Positions 1 through 6,172 are shown, counted from the first letter of the stretch. The stretch: DNA of 13,475 nucleotides from Bacteroidales bacterium UBA4345 (GCA_002396385.1 DGTD01000072.1:1-13475); one strand, 5' to 3'. Notes: generated by a model from the sequence alone, not told the origin. Program-made: numbers and translations.

Positions 1-7
1 TTTAGCG

Positions 8-36
8 GACACCAATAATTTCTTATATGTTAAATC
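8..36 (+). repeat. dif-like site R1 (left-most in window)
   Basis: Core 8-35: left arm GACACCAATAA, centre TTTCTT, right arm ATATGTTAAAT, then C. The right arm and centre are identical to the other copies. The left arm diverges, and the GTTTTAAA extension seen left of the other sites is absent. In E. coli dif the XerD arm is TTATGTTAAAT, one base different from this right arm. R1 bounds the toxin-antitoxin module on its downstream side. Confidence 0.75.
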
Positions 37-37
37 A

Positions 38-70
38 TCGCCTAATACGGTATTTCTCTGTGTTAGGCGA
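38..70. other. 8-bp inverted repeat next to dif-like site R1
   Basis: TCGCCTAA at 38-45 pairs perfectly with TTAGGCGA at 63-70 across a 17-nt loop. It begins two bases right of site R1, in the 155-bp non-coding end of the toxin-antitoxin module. No U-run follows on either strand, so it is not a convincing intrinsic terminator. It could end the leftward antitoxin transcript or be a module-end structure. I see no other feature in 71-191. Confidence 0.3.
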
Positions 71-191
71 CTATCGTATGTAATTATCAAAACCACAAAT
101 GTTTGATAGTCAAACGAAAGGGCAAGACGTTGTGAAGTTGTGGGAAAGGCAGATATTGTTGCTTTCCATGTAGAGTGAATACTTAGTTACA

Positions 192-497
192 TTATATAGT
201 TTCCTCTGCTAAGATTTTCAGGTCGAGAGCCTCTTGTAATTTGGAAATCATTTCAAGAGAAAGATTCTCGTTACCGTGAAGGATTTTGGAGATATATTGT
301 TGCGTGCATCCAATAGAATCAGCCAGTGCCTTCTGTGATAGTTTTAATTCTTTCATTCTTAAAAGCACCATTACGGCAATCTTCTGAGAATACACTAACC
401 ATTTGGCGTTCTTACGTCGCCATTCCGCTTCTTTTTTCCATTTTGAAGGAGTAGCACTCTGGTGCTTTTCCAGATATTCAGTCGTATTTGTCTTCAT
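192..497 (-). CDS. XRE-family HTH antitoxin (HigA-like)
   Basis: This 101-aa protein has a Cro/C1-type helix-turn-helix at about residues 44-92: a first helix with LRMKELKLSQ, the turn ADSIGCTQQYISKIL, and closing helices LSLEMISKLQEAL. Such proteins bind the operator of their own operon and neutralise a partner toxin in the cytoplasm. The basic, Trp-rich N-terminal segment (residues 18-36) probably contacts the toxin, which is inference. It is transcribed leftward 14 bp after the 183-aa gene upstream. The toxin-first order is typical of HigBA rather than RelBE loci. The pair fills the module between dif-like sites R1 and R2. The fold call is secure; the antitoxin role comes from the gene pairing. 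Confidence 0.8.
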   Translation of the reverse strand: MKTNTTEYLEKHQSATPSKWKKEAEWRRKNAKWLVYSQKIAVMVLLRMKELKLSQKALADSIGCTQQYISKILHGNENLSLEMISKLQEALDLKILAEETI

Positions 498-511
498 AAG
501 CCTTTTCTTTT

Positions 512-1063
512 TTATTGTAATTCGGTCATATAGTCGGTGAAGCTGTCTGTGTCAATGACATTTTCTGACTCCAATAGGTTCCGGACCTGTTCCATCTTGC
601 TCAATTCCCTTAAGGTATGCTCTCGTTCTTGCATTGTCCGAGTAAGTTTGATGGCACCTCCGGTGATAATGTAACAACCTGGTTCTAATTTTATGGCATA
701 CAGTCGGAGCCATGAGGCATGTCCCTTGCGTTCCCTTATCTTAGCCTTCTCTTTTCCTAAAGTGATTTCGGAAGTTCTATTGTTGCTGAGTGGTCGGAAA
801 ATTTGGTCCAAATCAGCATCGGGAGATAAATCAAGAATGAGACACTGCATTTTCATATTGTCCTCTATAGTGTCAAATATGGCTGTGTTCAAGTCTGTTA
901 CCTTAAAGAATGATTCCAAGTCCTTGATATTCTTAGAGAAAAAATCCACTAACCATTCGGGGTCACTCCATTGGTTAAATGTAATGCCAAGAATGTTGTC
1001 ATCATCTCCATCATATCTGACGGCCCACAACTTACCATCATCTAGTATTTTATCAAATGTCAT
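512..1063 (-). CDS. Putative RelE/HigB-like toxin of a HigBA-type pair
   Basis: This 183-aa protein lies directly upstream of the XRE antitoxin with a 14-bp gap, so the two are probably co-transcribed. The C-terminal half resembles the RelE/HigB (Gp49-like) ribosome-dependent RNase fold. A beta strand with WLRLYAIKL (residues 118-126) is followed by IITGGAIKLT (132-141) and a charged helix, comparable to the R-L-Y/F ... GF-K-T pattern of HigB proteins. The acidic N-terminal ~100 residues are longer than in classical HigB (about 90-110 aa in all), so this would be an extended version. There is no signal peptide or membrane segment. Toxin identity rests on gene order plus this weak motif match; a different effector paired with an HTH regulator remains possible. 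Confidence 0.55.
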   Translation of the reverse strand: MTFDKILDDGKLWAVRYDGDDDNILGITFNQWSDPEWLVDFFSKNIKDLESFFKVTDLNTAIFDTIEDNMKMQCLILDLSPDADLDQIFRPLSNNRTSEITLGKEKAKIRERKGHASWLRLYAIKLEPGCYIITGGAIKLTRTMQEREHTLRELSKMEQVRNLLESENVIDTDSFTDYMTELQ

Positions 1064-1082
1064 AACTTCATGTACTTATGGG

Positions 1083-1090
1083 CAAAAATA
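1083..1090 (-). promoter_or_regulatory. Possible -7 box for the toxin-antitoxin operon
   Basis: Read on the minus strand this is TATTTTTG, matching the Bacteroidetes -7 consensus TAnnTTTG, 19 bp upstream of the toxin start codon. No well-spaced -33 TTTG is visible, so support is moderate. Confidence 0.35.
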
Positions 1091-1132
1091 ATAATACTTT
1101 TCAAAAATCACAACTAGCAGTTGTATATTTCT

Positions 1133-1167
1133 GTTTTAAATTCCCATAATTTCTTATATGTTAAATC
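1133..1167 (+). repeat. dif-like site R2
   Basis: Consensus copy: GTTTTA extension, left arm AATTCCCATAA (1139-1149), centre TTTCTT (1150-1155), right arm ATATGTTAAAT (1156-1166), then C. It separates the toxin-antitoxin module from the Fic module. A truncated serine-recombinase reading frame begins immediately to its right. Confidence 0.85.
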
Positions 1168-1170
1168 TAG

Positions 1171-1227
1171 AAGGAGACTGGGATTAGTAAGGCTACGCTG
1201 TATAAGTATGTCAGGAACAGAACATAG
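1171..1227 (+). pseudogene. C-terminal stub of a serine recombinase, cut at dif-like site R2
   Basis: In frame, 1171-1227 reads KETGISKATLYKYVRNRT then stop TAG. This is the typical C-terminal helix-turn-helix end of resolvase/invertase-type serine recombinases (consensus GISxATLYRYL). The frame is closed by TAG at 1168-1170, at the edge of site R2, so only the last ~18 codons remain. A related, also broken copy lies at 2408-2545 on the other side of the Fic gene. This suggests that rearrangement at the dif-like site removed the rest of the gene. Confidence 0.55.
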
Positions 1228-1325
1228 AAAATATACCACCAAAAAAGGTGGTATATTTTTAAAAGGTGGTAAATTTGCGCCTTGAAATACCACTCAAAAA
1301 GGTGGTATATTTTACAAAAGTGGTA
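1228..1325 (+). promoter_or_regulatory. Operator array upstream of the Fic gene (GGTGGTA half-sites)
   Basis: GGTGGTA or GTGGTA occurs at 1247, 1265, 1301 and 1320, giving two tandem pairs about 18 bp apart, each preceded by AAAA. Inverted partners at 1234-1240 and 1288-1293 form palindromes. The first is perfect over 13 bp (AAAATATACCACC at 1228-1240, loop AAAAAA, complement at 1247-1259). The second has a 7-bp stem (1287-1293 with 1302-1308). A Bacteroidetes-type -7 box, TAAATTTG, sits at 1270-1277 between the repeats. The last half-site ends about 6 bp before the Fic start codon. The layout suggests autoregulation, with the winged-helix C-terminus of the Fic protein the obvious candidate binder (inference). 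Confidence 0.65.
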
Positions 1326-1330
1326 CAAAT

Positions 1331-2395
1331 ATGACTAAGATAGAAGAAGTGTATAGCAAGTGGCAGCAACTTTTGCCTCTTAATCCTCAAGACCAGAAAA
1401 GACTCAACCGCAAGTTTGAACTTGACTTCAACTACAATAGTAACCATCTCGAAGGTAATACTTTGACTTATGGGCAGACAGAAGTTCTCCTTATGTTGGG
1501 AGAGGTTATTGGTTCTGCAAAAATGAAGGACCTTGAGGATATGAAGGCACACGCCCTCTGCCTTCAACTGATGAAGCAGGAGGCAACTACAGACAATCCA
1601 CTTACAGAAACCTTTATACGTCAGTTGCACCATACAATGCTTCGTGAAGATTATACAGTATATAAGCAACTTCCTGGTGGAGATACAACCAGTTATGTTG
1701 TCCATGCTGGAACATACAAGACCAGACCCAACTCTGTCATTACCAGAACGGGAGAACGTTTTGAGTATGCATCGCCACAAGAGACACCTGGGTTGATGTA
1801 CGACCTTGTGTCTTGGTATAATGAAGAAGCCGAGAAGAAAGAACTTACTCCCATACAACTTGCAGCGCTTTTCCATTACAGATATATCCGTATCCACCCT
1901 TTTGAAGATGGAAACGGACGAATAGCACGCTTAATGGTAAACTTTATTCTCTATAGAAACAAATTACCAATGCTTGTTGTATTGAGCAAAAAGAAGAATG
2001 CTTATTTGACTGCACTGGGGAAAGTGGATAAAGTAGTTGGTTTGATACCTTCTGATGGAGCTCACACGAGTTTTGACGATGCCCAACCGTTCATCAAGTA
2101 TATGGAAGATCTACATAAGACCCAGATTCTACAAGACATTACTTTCATCAGTGCTTCTGCGGAACAGACCTGGTGGTATGATGGTGAAATCGTAACCTTC
2201 AGAAGCGAAAACACATCGAAGATACTGTGTATGTTGAAATCAAATCCAAGGTCAACGATTAGTGACTTGACTGTTGCTATAGGCATAAATAAATCTGCAG
2301 TACAGAAACAGCTTAATACCCTTCTTGAAAAAGGATACATAGTCCGGGATGGAAAACCGGCAATATGGCATGTCATCATATTGCCAACCATATAA
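1331..2395 (+). CDS. Fic-domain protein AMP-transferase with C-terminal winged helix
   Basis: This 354-aa cytoplasmic protein has the complete Fic active-site motif HPFEDGNGR at residues 189-197: catalytic His189, Asp193/Asn195 for metal and phosphate, Arg197. Fic enzymes transfer AMP from ATP to Ser/Thr/Tyr of target proteins. An inhibitory-helix motif SNHLEGN at residues 37-43 fits (S/T)xxxE(G/N), with Glu41 the expected autoinhibitory residue, so this is a class II, self-restrained Fic protein. About residues 296-345 form a winged helix-turn-helix (ISDLTVAIGINKSAVQKQLN, then a KGYIVRDG wing), as in the widespread bacterial Fic-wHTH proteins. The gene is alone on the plus strand in its module, directly after a palindromic operator array, and no separate antitoxin is visible. 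Its target is unknown. Confidence 0.92.
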   Translation: MTKIEEVYSKWQQLLPLNPQDQKRLNRKFELDFNYNSNHLEGNTLTYGQTEVLLMLGEVIGSAKMKDLEDMKAHALCLQLMKQEATTDNPLTETFIRQLHHTMLREDYTVYKQLPGGDTTSYVVHAGTYKTRPNSVITRTGERFEYASPQETPGLMYDLVSWYNEEAEKKELTPIQLAALFHYRYIRIHPFEDGNGRIARLMVNFILYRNKLPMLVVLSKKKNAYLTALGKVDKVVGLIPSDGAHTSFDDAQPFIKYMEDLHKTQILQDITFISASAEQTWWYDGEIVTFRSENTSKILCMLKSNPRSTISDLTVAIGINKSAVQKQLNTLLEKGYIVRDGKPAIWHVIILPTI

Positions 2396-2407
2396 TTTTG
2401 CTACCAA

Positions 2408-2545
2408 GGAAGAGTTGGTAGACCAAAAATTGACTAAAAGAGTATTGAATTGGCTATGAAGATAAGATGATTCAATATCTGAAATTTTGAAGGTTACAGG
2501 TATTAGTAAAGCGACTTTATAAAGTATATAAAAGAAAATATATAG
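2408..2545 (+). pseudogene. Degenerate C-terminal domain of a serine recombinase
   Basis: In broken frames this region reads GRVGRPKID, stop, KSIELAMK, then after a frame change SISEILKVTGISKATL, and after another single-base shift YKYIKENI-stop. GRPK followed by an ISEI...TGISKATLYKYI helix-turn-helix is the standard C-terminal DNA-binding domain of small serine recombinases (resolvase/invertase family). At least one stop (2435-2437) and two frameshifts make it non-functional. No catalytic domain is present, because the upstream sequence is the intact Fic gene. It is related to the stub at 1171-1227, so recombinase relics flank the Fic gene. Confidence 0.5.
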
Positions 2546-2585
2546 CTAAAAAACAAACTATACGTTCTTAATATAGAACGTATAG
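2546..2585 (-). terminator. Intrinsic terminator for the 89-aa gene (minus strand)
   Basis: An 11-bp perfect inverted repeat (2558-2568 with 2575-2585, CTATACGTTCT) has a 6-nt loop. On the minus strand it is followed by TTTGTTTTTT (2548-2557), the form of a rho-independent terminator. It lies 14 bp beyond the stop codon of the 2600-2869 gene. The stem is AT-rich, so strength is uncertain. Confidence 0.5.
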
Positions 2586-2599
2586 AACGTGTTATTAAG

Positions 2600-2869
2600 T
2601 TAGTCCCATAATTTTTTCATCATATTTAATATTACAGGATTTTCTAATTTCATACTTAAAGGTTTGGCCATATCTTCGATAACATCATGCAGTGGATGAT
2701 TGTATATAATACCGAGAAGGTGATAAGTTTCAGGAACGGAAACTCCTTTGTTTTCTGCATAATGAAGTTTATCATTGGTCCCATGAGTGTTTAAAAATTC
2801 ACTTTGGTCAGTGGTTGAAATTAATTTATTGTAAATTTTTTCTTCAATCTTTAAGTTTTGAATTACCAT
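2600..2869 (-). CDS. Small protein of unknown function starting inside dif-like site R3
   Basis: This 89-aa, soluble, mixed-charge protein has no signal peptide, membrane segment or motif I recognise; a PETYHLLGIIYNHPLHDVIEDM stretch near the middle looks helical. The ATG (2869-2867) lies within the left arm of site R3, and an in-frame TAG lies three codons upstream, so translation cannot begin earlier in this frame. On the minus strand the R3 centre reads AGGAAA rather than AAGAAA. The change creates a Shine-Dalgarno-like AGGA four bases before the ATG. A terminator-like hairpin follows the stop. It may be a complete short gene or the 3' part of a longer one rejoined at the site. Confidence 0.55.
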   Translation of the reverse strand: MVIQNLKIEEKIYNKLISTTDQSEFLNTHGTNDKLHYAENKGVSVPETYHLLGIIYNHPLHDVIEDMAKPLSMKLENPVILNMMKKLWD

Positions 2870-2889
2870 AATTTCCTATATGTTAAATC
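2855..2889 (+). repeat. dif-like site R3 (variant centre)
   Basis: GTTTTG extension, left arm AATTACCATAA (2861-2871), centre TTTCCT (2872-2877, against TTTCTT elsewhere), right arm ATATGTTAAAT (2878-2888), then C. It is the only copy with a changed centre. It supplies the ribosome-binding and start-codon context of the gene to its left. Confidence 0.85.
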
Positions 2890-2945
2890 TAGATAGCGTC
2901 CACCAGACTGGGATTCAGATGCTCTATGTTCGCTTGCTGTCCATG

Positions 2946-3045
2946 CCGTCTGGAAGACGGTATATCCGTAACCGGGTATGGTGAAAGGCGCAGCCGTTTC
3001 GCCGTGCCCGGAGAGTCGCAGTAAAAAAGAGCGTCTGGAAGACGC
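2946..3045 (-). repeat. Three-hairpin interspersed element, copy A
   Basis: This 100-bp element consists of a hairpin CCGTCT-GGA-AGACGG (2946-2960), a long central imperfect stem from CCGGG (2973) to GCCCGG (3011), and a hairpin GCGTCT-GGA-AGACGC (3031-3045). An inverted copy of exactly the same length is at 10057-10156. The central stem differs in sequence from that copy but still pairs, with several G-U pairs if read as RNA. It fills most of the gene-less module between R3 and R4. I see no coding potential; a 68-codon open frame across it on the minus strand is only a by-product. Confidence 0.7.
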
Positions 3046-3070
3046 TACGAGCCAGCTTGTGTCAGTCAAG

Positions 3071-3137
3071 TCATGTAGTACAGACCTCCGTCTCGCATAG
3101 GTGCCTGTGTTATATAAAGATACTATCCTCCAGACGG
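3071..3137 (+). repeat. Degenerate partial copy of the hairpin element, copy C
   Basis: ATGTAG at 3073-3078, GTGCC at 3101-3105 and TATAAAGATA near 3112-3122, followed by TCCAGACGG (3129-3137), match in order the opposite-orientation copy at 10051-10156. The hairpin stems are decayed. Together with copy A it makes this module a nest of hairpin elements in both orientations. Confidence 0.45.
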
Positions 3138-3156
3138 GTTCTGCAGTGTGCCTCAG

Positions 3157-3191
3157 GTTTTAAATTCCCATAATTTCTTATATATTAAATC
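3157..3191 (+). repeat. dif-like site R4
   Basis: GTTTTA extension, left arm AATTCCCATAA, centre TTTCTT, right arm ATATATTAAAT (one G to A change at 3184), then C. It closes the gene-less hairpin module and opens the module of the 418-aa gene. Positions 3192-3294, downstream of that gene, hold no feature I can identify. Confidence 0.85.
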
Positions 3192-3294
3192 CGGGAAACG
3201 CAGTGGCTATGATTCAATTAGGCTTCCGTTCTCTGATGCTTAACAAAATACTTCAATGAAATTTAAACAGCTTCTTAATTTTATGGTATATATT

Positions 3295-4551
3295 TTAATC
3301 TGCAATAAAATTATTGTCTACGGTAAGATCTCCTATATATAACCTTGTTGAGTTTCCCCTTGAATCAATTAAGATTTCTCGTTTTTGTTGAATCGTGTTT
3401 CCCAATTTTTCGGTAACTGCACGAATTTTAGCCTGTTCCTCGAAAAGATTGTTTTTTCCTCTCGCTTCTGCCCTGAGTTCATTTGACATCTTCCGTATGG
3501 AGTTCAAGGAAAAAATAGCATGATCCCATCTGTTTTCTAGATAAGCTTTCAGTTCGTCTTCAAAAGTTAAAAGGATCTCCTGATGCCTGAGATTTCCGTT
3601 GTTGTAATTTTTGAAATGGTCAATAATGGAAAGGATCTTATTGGAATAACTTACATCGTACTGGGTCATATACAGGCACATTTTGAAGTATATGATTTCA
3701 AACGTTGTGTATAAGTCGTAGGCTGTGGATGCCATTTCTAGTTGTTCGTAGAACCCTGATTGCCTTATGTTCTCTTTTGTTTTTTCTACATCGTTGGCCG
3801 TCTTCCAACAATCTTTTTCCCAATGGATGAAATCTTTAGTATGATTTAATTGAAGAAGATAATAATTATAAATAGAAAGAACTTCGTCTTGTGCGTTCCT
3901 TAGTCTTATCAAATCATCGACTGTATAAGCACTCTGTTCTGCCATAATATTGCGAATTTCAATGGCGGCAAGAATCATTCCTTTTTTATCGTCCTCAATC
4001 TTTTGAATTATGAGGTCAAGTTTCTTACTGATTTCTTCCAGCTGCTTGTTTATTCCGTTGAGATAATACTGACCAGTGATAAAAGAACCAACTTGGAAAA
4101 TAAATATAGGTGTAAATATGCTAGCTGAAGATGCTGGGATAAAGCCTGCATGTTGCGTTACTTTCCCACCTTCTTTTACAATAGAAGATATTGTACCGTT
4201 CGTATATTTCATTAATTGTGCAGGACTGACAGTCGCACGATATAAGCCTTGAACACTGTTTGCTAATATTCCTGCGTTTGTACCTGTTGCAACAACCTGA
4301 GATCCAAGGTTCTTAAAGAAACTGGACTGTTCAGGCGTAGTGTATACCTCTCTTAGATTGCTAATGTCAAAAGGATTAGTCTTGTGTAGGACTAAATCAT
4401 TTTTTTCATCACCAACACTTAATCTTATTTCTTCAGGACTTGACAACGCAATTGGTGTTTTGGCAGATTCACCATTAATAGTTTTATTATCTTCCGAAGA
4501 AGACTTGGATACTTTTTCATATCCAAATCGTTTCAATATAGAATCTAACAT
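3295..4551 (-). CDS. 418-aa protein of unknown function with a hydrophobic segment and coiled coil
   Basis: I do not recognise the family. The N-terminal ~60 residues are polar and probably disordered. Residues 85-130 are Gly/Ala/Ser/Thr-rich. Residues 142-158 (SASIFTPIFIFQVGSFI) are hydrophobic enough for a membrane or membrane-inserting segment. A probable coiled coil follows at about 165-190 (LNGINKQLEEISKKLDLIIQ). The remaining ~220 residues are largely helical with many aromatic residues. No signal peptide or enzymatic motif is visible. It is the only gene between sites R4 and R5 apart from a gene fragment, so it should act without a neighbouring partner. A membrane-active effector, for example in phage defence or bacterial antagonism, fits this layout, but that is inference. 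Confidence 0.75.
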   Translation of the reverse strand: MLDSILKRFGYEKVSKSSSEDNKTINGESAKTPIALSSPEEIRLSVGDEKNDLVLHKTNPFDISNLREVYTTPEQSSFFKNLGSQVVATGTNAGILANSVQGLYRATVSPAQLMKYTNGTISSIVKEGGKVTQHAGFIPASSASIFTPIFIFQVGSFITGQYYLNGINKQLEEISKKLDLIIQKIEDDKKGMILAAIEIRNIMAEQSAYTVDDLIRLRNAQDEVLSIYNYYLLQLNHTKDFIHWEKDCWKTANDVEKTKENIRQSGFYEQLEMASTAYDLYTTFEIIYFKMCLYMTQYDVSYSNKILSIIDHFKNYNNGNLRHQEILLTFEDELKAYLENRWDHAIFSLNSIRKMSNELRAEARGKNNLFEEQAKIRAVTEKLGNTIQQKREILIDSRGNSTRLYIGDLTVDNNFIAD

Positions 4552-4593
4552 ATATAATATCTTAATTATCAGTACTAAACTTTGATATGGTAA

Positions 4594-4709
4594 TTATTTT
4601 AACGCCTTTTCAAAATGAGACCATGCTACTTCGTAATCCTTAATACGGTCACAGCGATTGAATGGAGGGTAGGGAGGGAGAAGGCACCAACAATATCTAC
4701 GAGAGTTTC
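4594..4709 (-). pseudogene. 3' fragment of an unknown gene cut at dif-like site R5
   Basis: On the minus strand an open frame enters from site R5 and continues RRYCWCLLPPYPPFNRC, then DRIKDYEVAWSHFEKALK and stop TAA (4596-4594). It has no start codon of its own. The last ~25 residues look like a genuine amphipathic C-terminus, and the sequence ends 42 bp before the start codon of the 418-aa gene. I cannot name the parent gene. It looks like the tail of a gene whose 5' part was lost at the site. Confidence 0.4.
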
Positions 4710-4744
4710 GTTTTAAAACACCTTAATTTCTTATATGGGGATTT
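4710..4744 (+). repeat. dif-like site R5 (degenerate right arm)
   Basis: GTTTTA extension, left arm AAACACCTTAA, centre TTTCTT, right arm ATATGGGGATT. The right (XerD-side) arm keeps only ATATG before diverging, so this site is probably inactive or a half-site. It lies only 11 bp from the intact site R6. Confidence 0.7.
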
Positions 4745-4755
4745 TTATAAATTAA

Positions 4756-4790
4756 GTTTTAAATTCCCATAATTTCTTATATGTTAAATC
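4756..4790 (+). repeat. dif-like site R6
   Basis: Exact consensus copy: GTTTTA extension, arms AATTCCCATAA and ATATGTTAAAT around TTTCTT, then C. It is identical over 35 bp to R2, R9, R10 and R11. Confidence 0.88.
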
Positions 4791-4853
4791 AAAATTCCTC
4801 GTTTTTTATGCTTTACCTGTTGTTTTGTACATGACAAAACTAGTTCTCTCTAT

Positions 4854-5432
4854 TCATTCTTTATTTGAATTGATATGCATACCTGCATTCCCATTCCCAT
4901 AATTCTTTTCGATTGTTTCTCCATTTTTGTAGATAATCCAGACCCCAACTTCATCCACTTCTGATTGGCAGTCATTATCCCAGAACACAATCCATCCCTC
5001 ACTGTCTAACACACCATATTCATTATAGTCATAAGAATAGGCTTTTTTCTTCTTCGATTTCCCCTCTATAGCTATCGTGCTAATTTGGTCGATATACGAC
5101 CTGCAAATACCTCTTTCGTCAAATTCCATACAGGGATTTGTTAATTCTCCATTTTTATAGTTCTGTAAAGAACTCAAAAAATATTTTCCATAAATATTTG
5201 ATCTATAAAACATAGAGAAGCCATGTTTGATCCCATCTTTATAGCAGCAAACTTCAATGTTTTCAGACCCAGATATGGAATCTATCCACAAACCATCTTT
5301 TTGTCCAGTTGAATTATAGACATTGTGTTTTTCTTTAATTTCATAAGAAAGCATGGGAATCTTCACCTGTGCACAAAGATTATACGCAAAGAAAAACAAT
5401 GGGAATATTATAATATATGATTTCATATTCAA
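4854..5432 (-). CDS. Exported MORN/YwqK-like repeat protein
   Basis: This 192-aa protein has a clear signal peptide: MNMK, a hydrophobic core at residues 5-19, and probable cleavage after A21 in LCAQ. The mature part has short repeats of the MORN/YwqK type, such as GQKDGLWID (43-51), GIKHGFSMFY and YKNGELTNP, and later GVWIIYKNGE, each a beta-hairpin with G-x-x-x-G-x-W/F. In Bacteroidetes such proteins are periplasmic or outer-membrane associated; YwqK-type annotations as antitoxin are not supported by anything seen here. There is no lipobox Cys at the expected +1 position. The gene is alone between sites R6 and R7. Its function is unknown. Confidence 0.75.
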   Translation of the reverse strand: MNMKSYIIIFPLFFFAYNLCAQVKIPMLSYEIKEKHNVYNSTGQKDGLWIDSISGSENIEVCCYKDGIKHGFSMFYRSNIYGKYFLSSLQNYKNGELTNPCMEFDERGICRSYIDQISTIAIEGKSKKKKAYSYDYNEYGVLDSEGWIVFWDNDCQSEVDEVGVWIIYKNGETIEKNYGNGNAGMHINSNKE

Positions 5433-5492
5433 CCTAAATTACGCAGATATTTTGTTCTTCGATAAGTTAACATCCAGAGAAACAGAAGTTTC

Positions 5493-5527
5493 GTTTTAAA
5501 TCACCATAATTTCTTATATGTTAGATC
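5493..5527 (+). repeat. dif-like site R7
   Basis: GTTTTA extension, left arm AATCACCATAA (5499-5509), centre TTTCTT, right arm ATATGTTAGAT (one A to G change), then C. It lies 15 bp beyond the stop codon of the gene to its right and 60 bp upstream of the start of the gene to its left. Confidence 0.85.
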
Positions 5528-5542
5528 TGATACTCCTTTTCT

Positions 5543-6094
5543 TTACATTTCCCAACCGTTTCCGATATTCCAATGGTAGTCTTTTATTAATTCATAAGAA
5601 CTATCATTAAGTTCATAGGTATCGACGATGACTTGTTCCGCTTCAGGAAAATCATCAATCCGATCACCTACCTTTATTATGAATTTCTGTTCGTTCTTAT
5701 CGTAAAATACCCTTCCCCTTGGAATGTCCATATAGTTTTTTGAATGGATTTCAACGCTTGCGCTATCCTTTTTTGCAAGAGCTTTCATTAATTCCTTTTT
5801 CCAAACGTCCTTATGTAGTTTACTACAGGTGACTTCGTTTGACTTGGGAAATTTTGCAAGTGCAGTCTGTAGGTCTTCAGTAACAACGTCAAACAGTTGT
5901 TTATCATTAGAATTGAACCAAAATATACCTACTTTCGGTTCAAAGCAAGATTCGTTTGAATCTTCGTTCATAAGATTAGCCATAAGATATAATTCTTCTT
6001 TATAAGAATTAACCTGTTTTTCCGTTTTGTGTGTTAAATCGGACTTCTTGAGTTCCAATTTAACCAGTCGTTCTATTTCTAAGTCATCTATCAT
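5543..6094 (-). CDS. Conserved-looking cytoplasmic protein of unknown function
   Basis: I prefer the start at 6094 (MIDDLEIERL, 183 aa) over the in-frame ATG at 6154. The 20 extra residues are atypical, and a TATCTTTG promoter box (6118-6111 on the minus strand) falls inside them. The protein begins with a charged helix (residues 1-40) and a hydrophobic strand VGIFWF. It ends in a beta-rich domain with PRGRVFYDKNEQKF, DDFPEAEQVIVDTYEL and a final HWNIGNGW. I have an impression of similar C-termini in other small bacterial proteins but cannot name a family. There is no signal peptide or membrane helix. It is alone in the R7-R8 module, and its stop codon is 15 bp from R7. Confidence 0.7.
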   Translation of the reverse strand: MIDDLEIERLVKLELKKSDLTHKTEKQVNSYKEELYLMANLMNEDSNESCFEPKVGIFWFNSNDKQLFDVVTEDLQTALAKFPKSNEVTCSKLHKDVWKKELMKALAKKDSASVEIHSKNYMDIPRGRVFYDKNEQKFIIKVGDRIDDFPEAEQVIVDTYELNDSSYELIKDYHWNIGNGWEM

Positions 6095-6110
6095 ACAGCC
6101 AATCTTTACA

Positions 6111-6118
6111 CAAAGATA
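6111..6118 (-). promoter_or_regulatory. -7 promoter box that decides the start of the 5543-6094 gene
   Basis: On the minus strand this is TATCTTTG, a perfect TAnnTTTG Bacteroidetes -7 box, 16 bp upstream of the ATG at 6094. Transcription from it would start downstream of the alternative ATG at 6154. No clear -33 element is seen. Confidence 0.45.
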
Positions 6119-6172
6119 AAGAGATTGGCCAAATAACACCTCCTCTCTAAGCATAAAAAAGTTAGTTATTGG

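Noticed and set aside
1228..1259. Intrinsic terminator (13-bp stem followed by T-run)
   Set aside because: The AT-rich palindrome belongs to a set of repeated GGTGGTA half-sites leading up to the Fic start codon, so an operator role explains it better. A terminating role for readthrough from the left cannot be excluded.
1259..1897. 212-aa minus-strand open frame opposite the Fic gene
   Set aside because: It is antisense to an unmistakable Fic coding sequence and is Cys/Phe-rich as expected of a shadow frame.
2863..3069. 68-aa minus-strand open frame
   Set aside because: It lies entirely across site R3 and hairpin element copy A, with low-complexity composition and no homology-like motif.
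5543..6154. Longer start at 6154 for the R7-R8 gene
   Set aside because: The added residues look unnatural and a perfect -7 promoter box lies within them; the ATG at 6094 is preferred.
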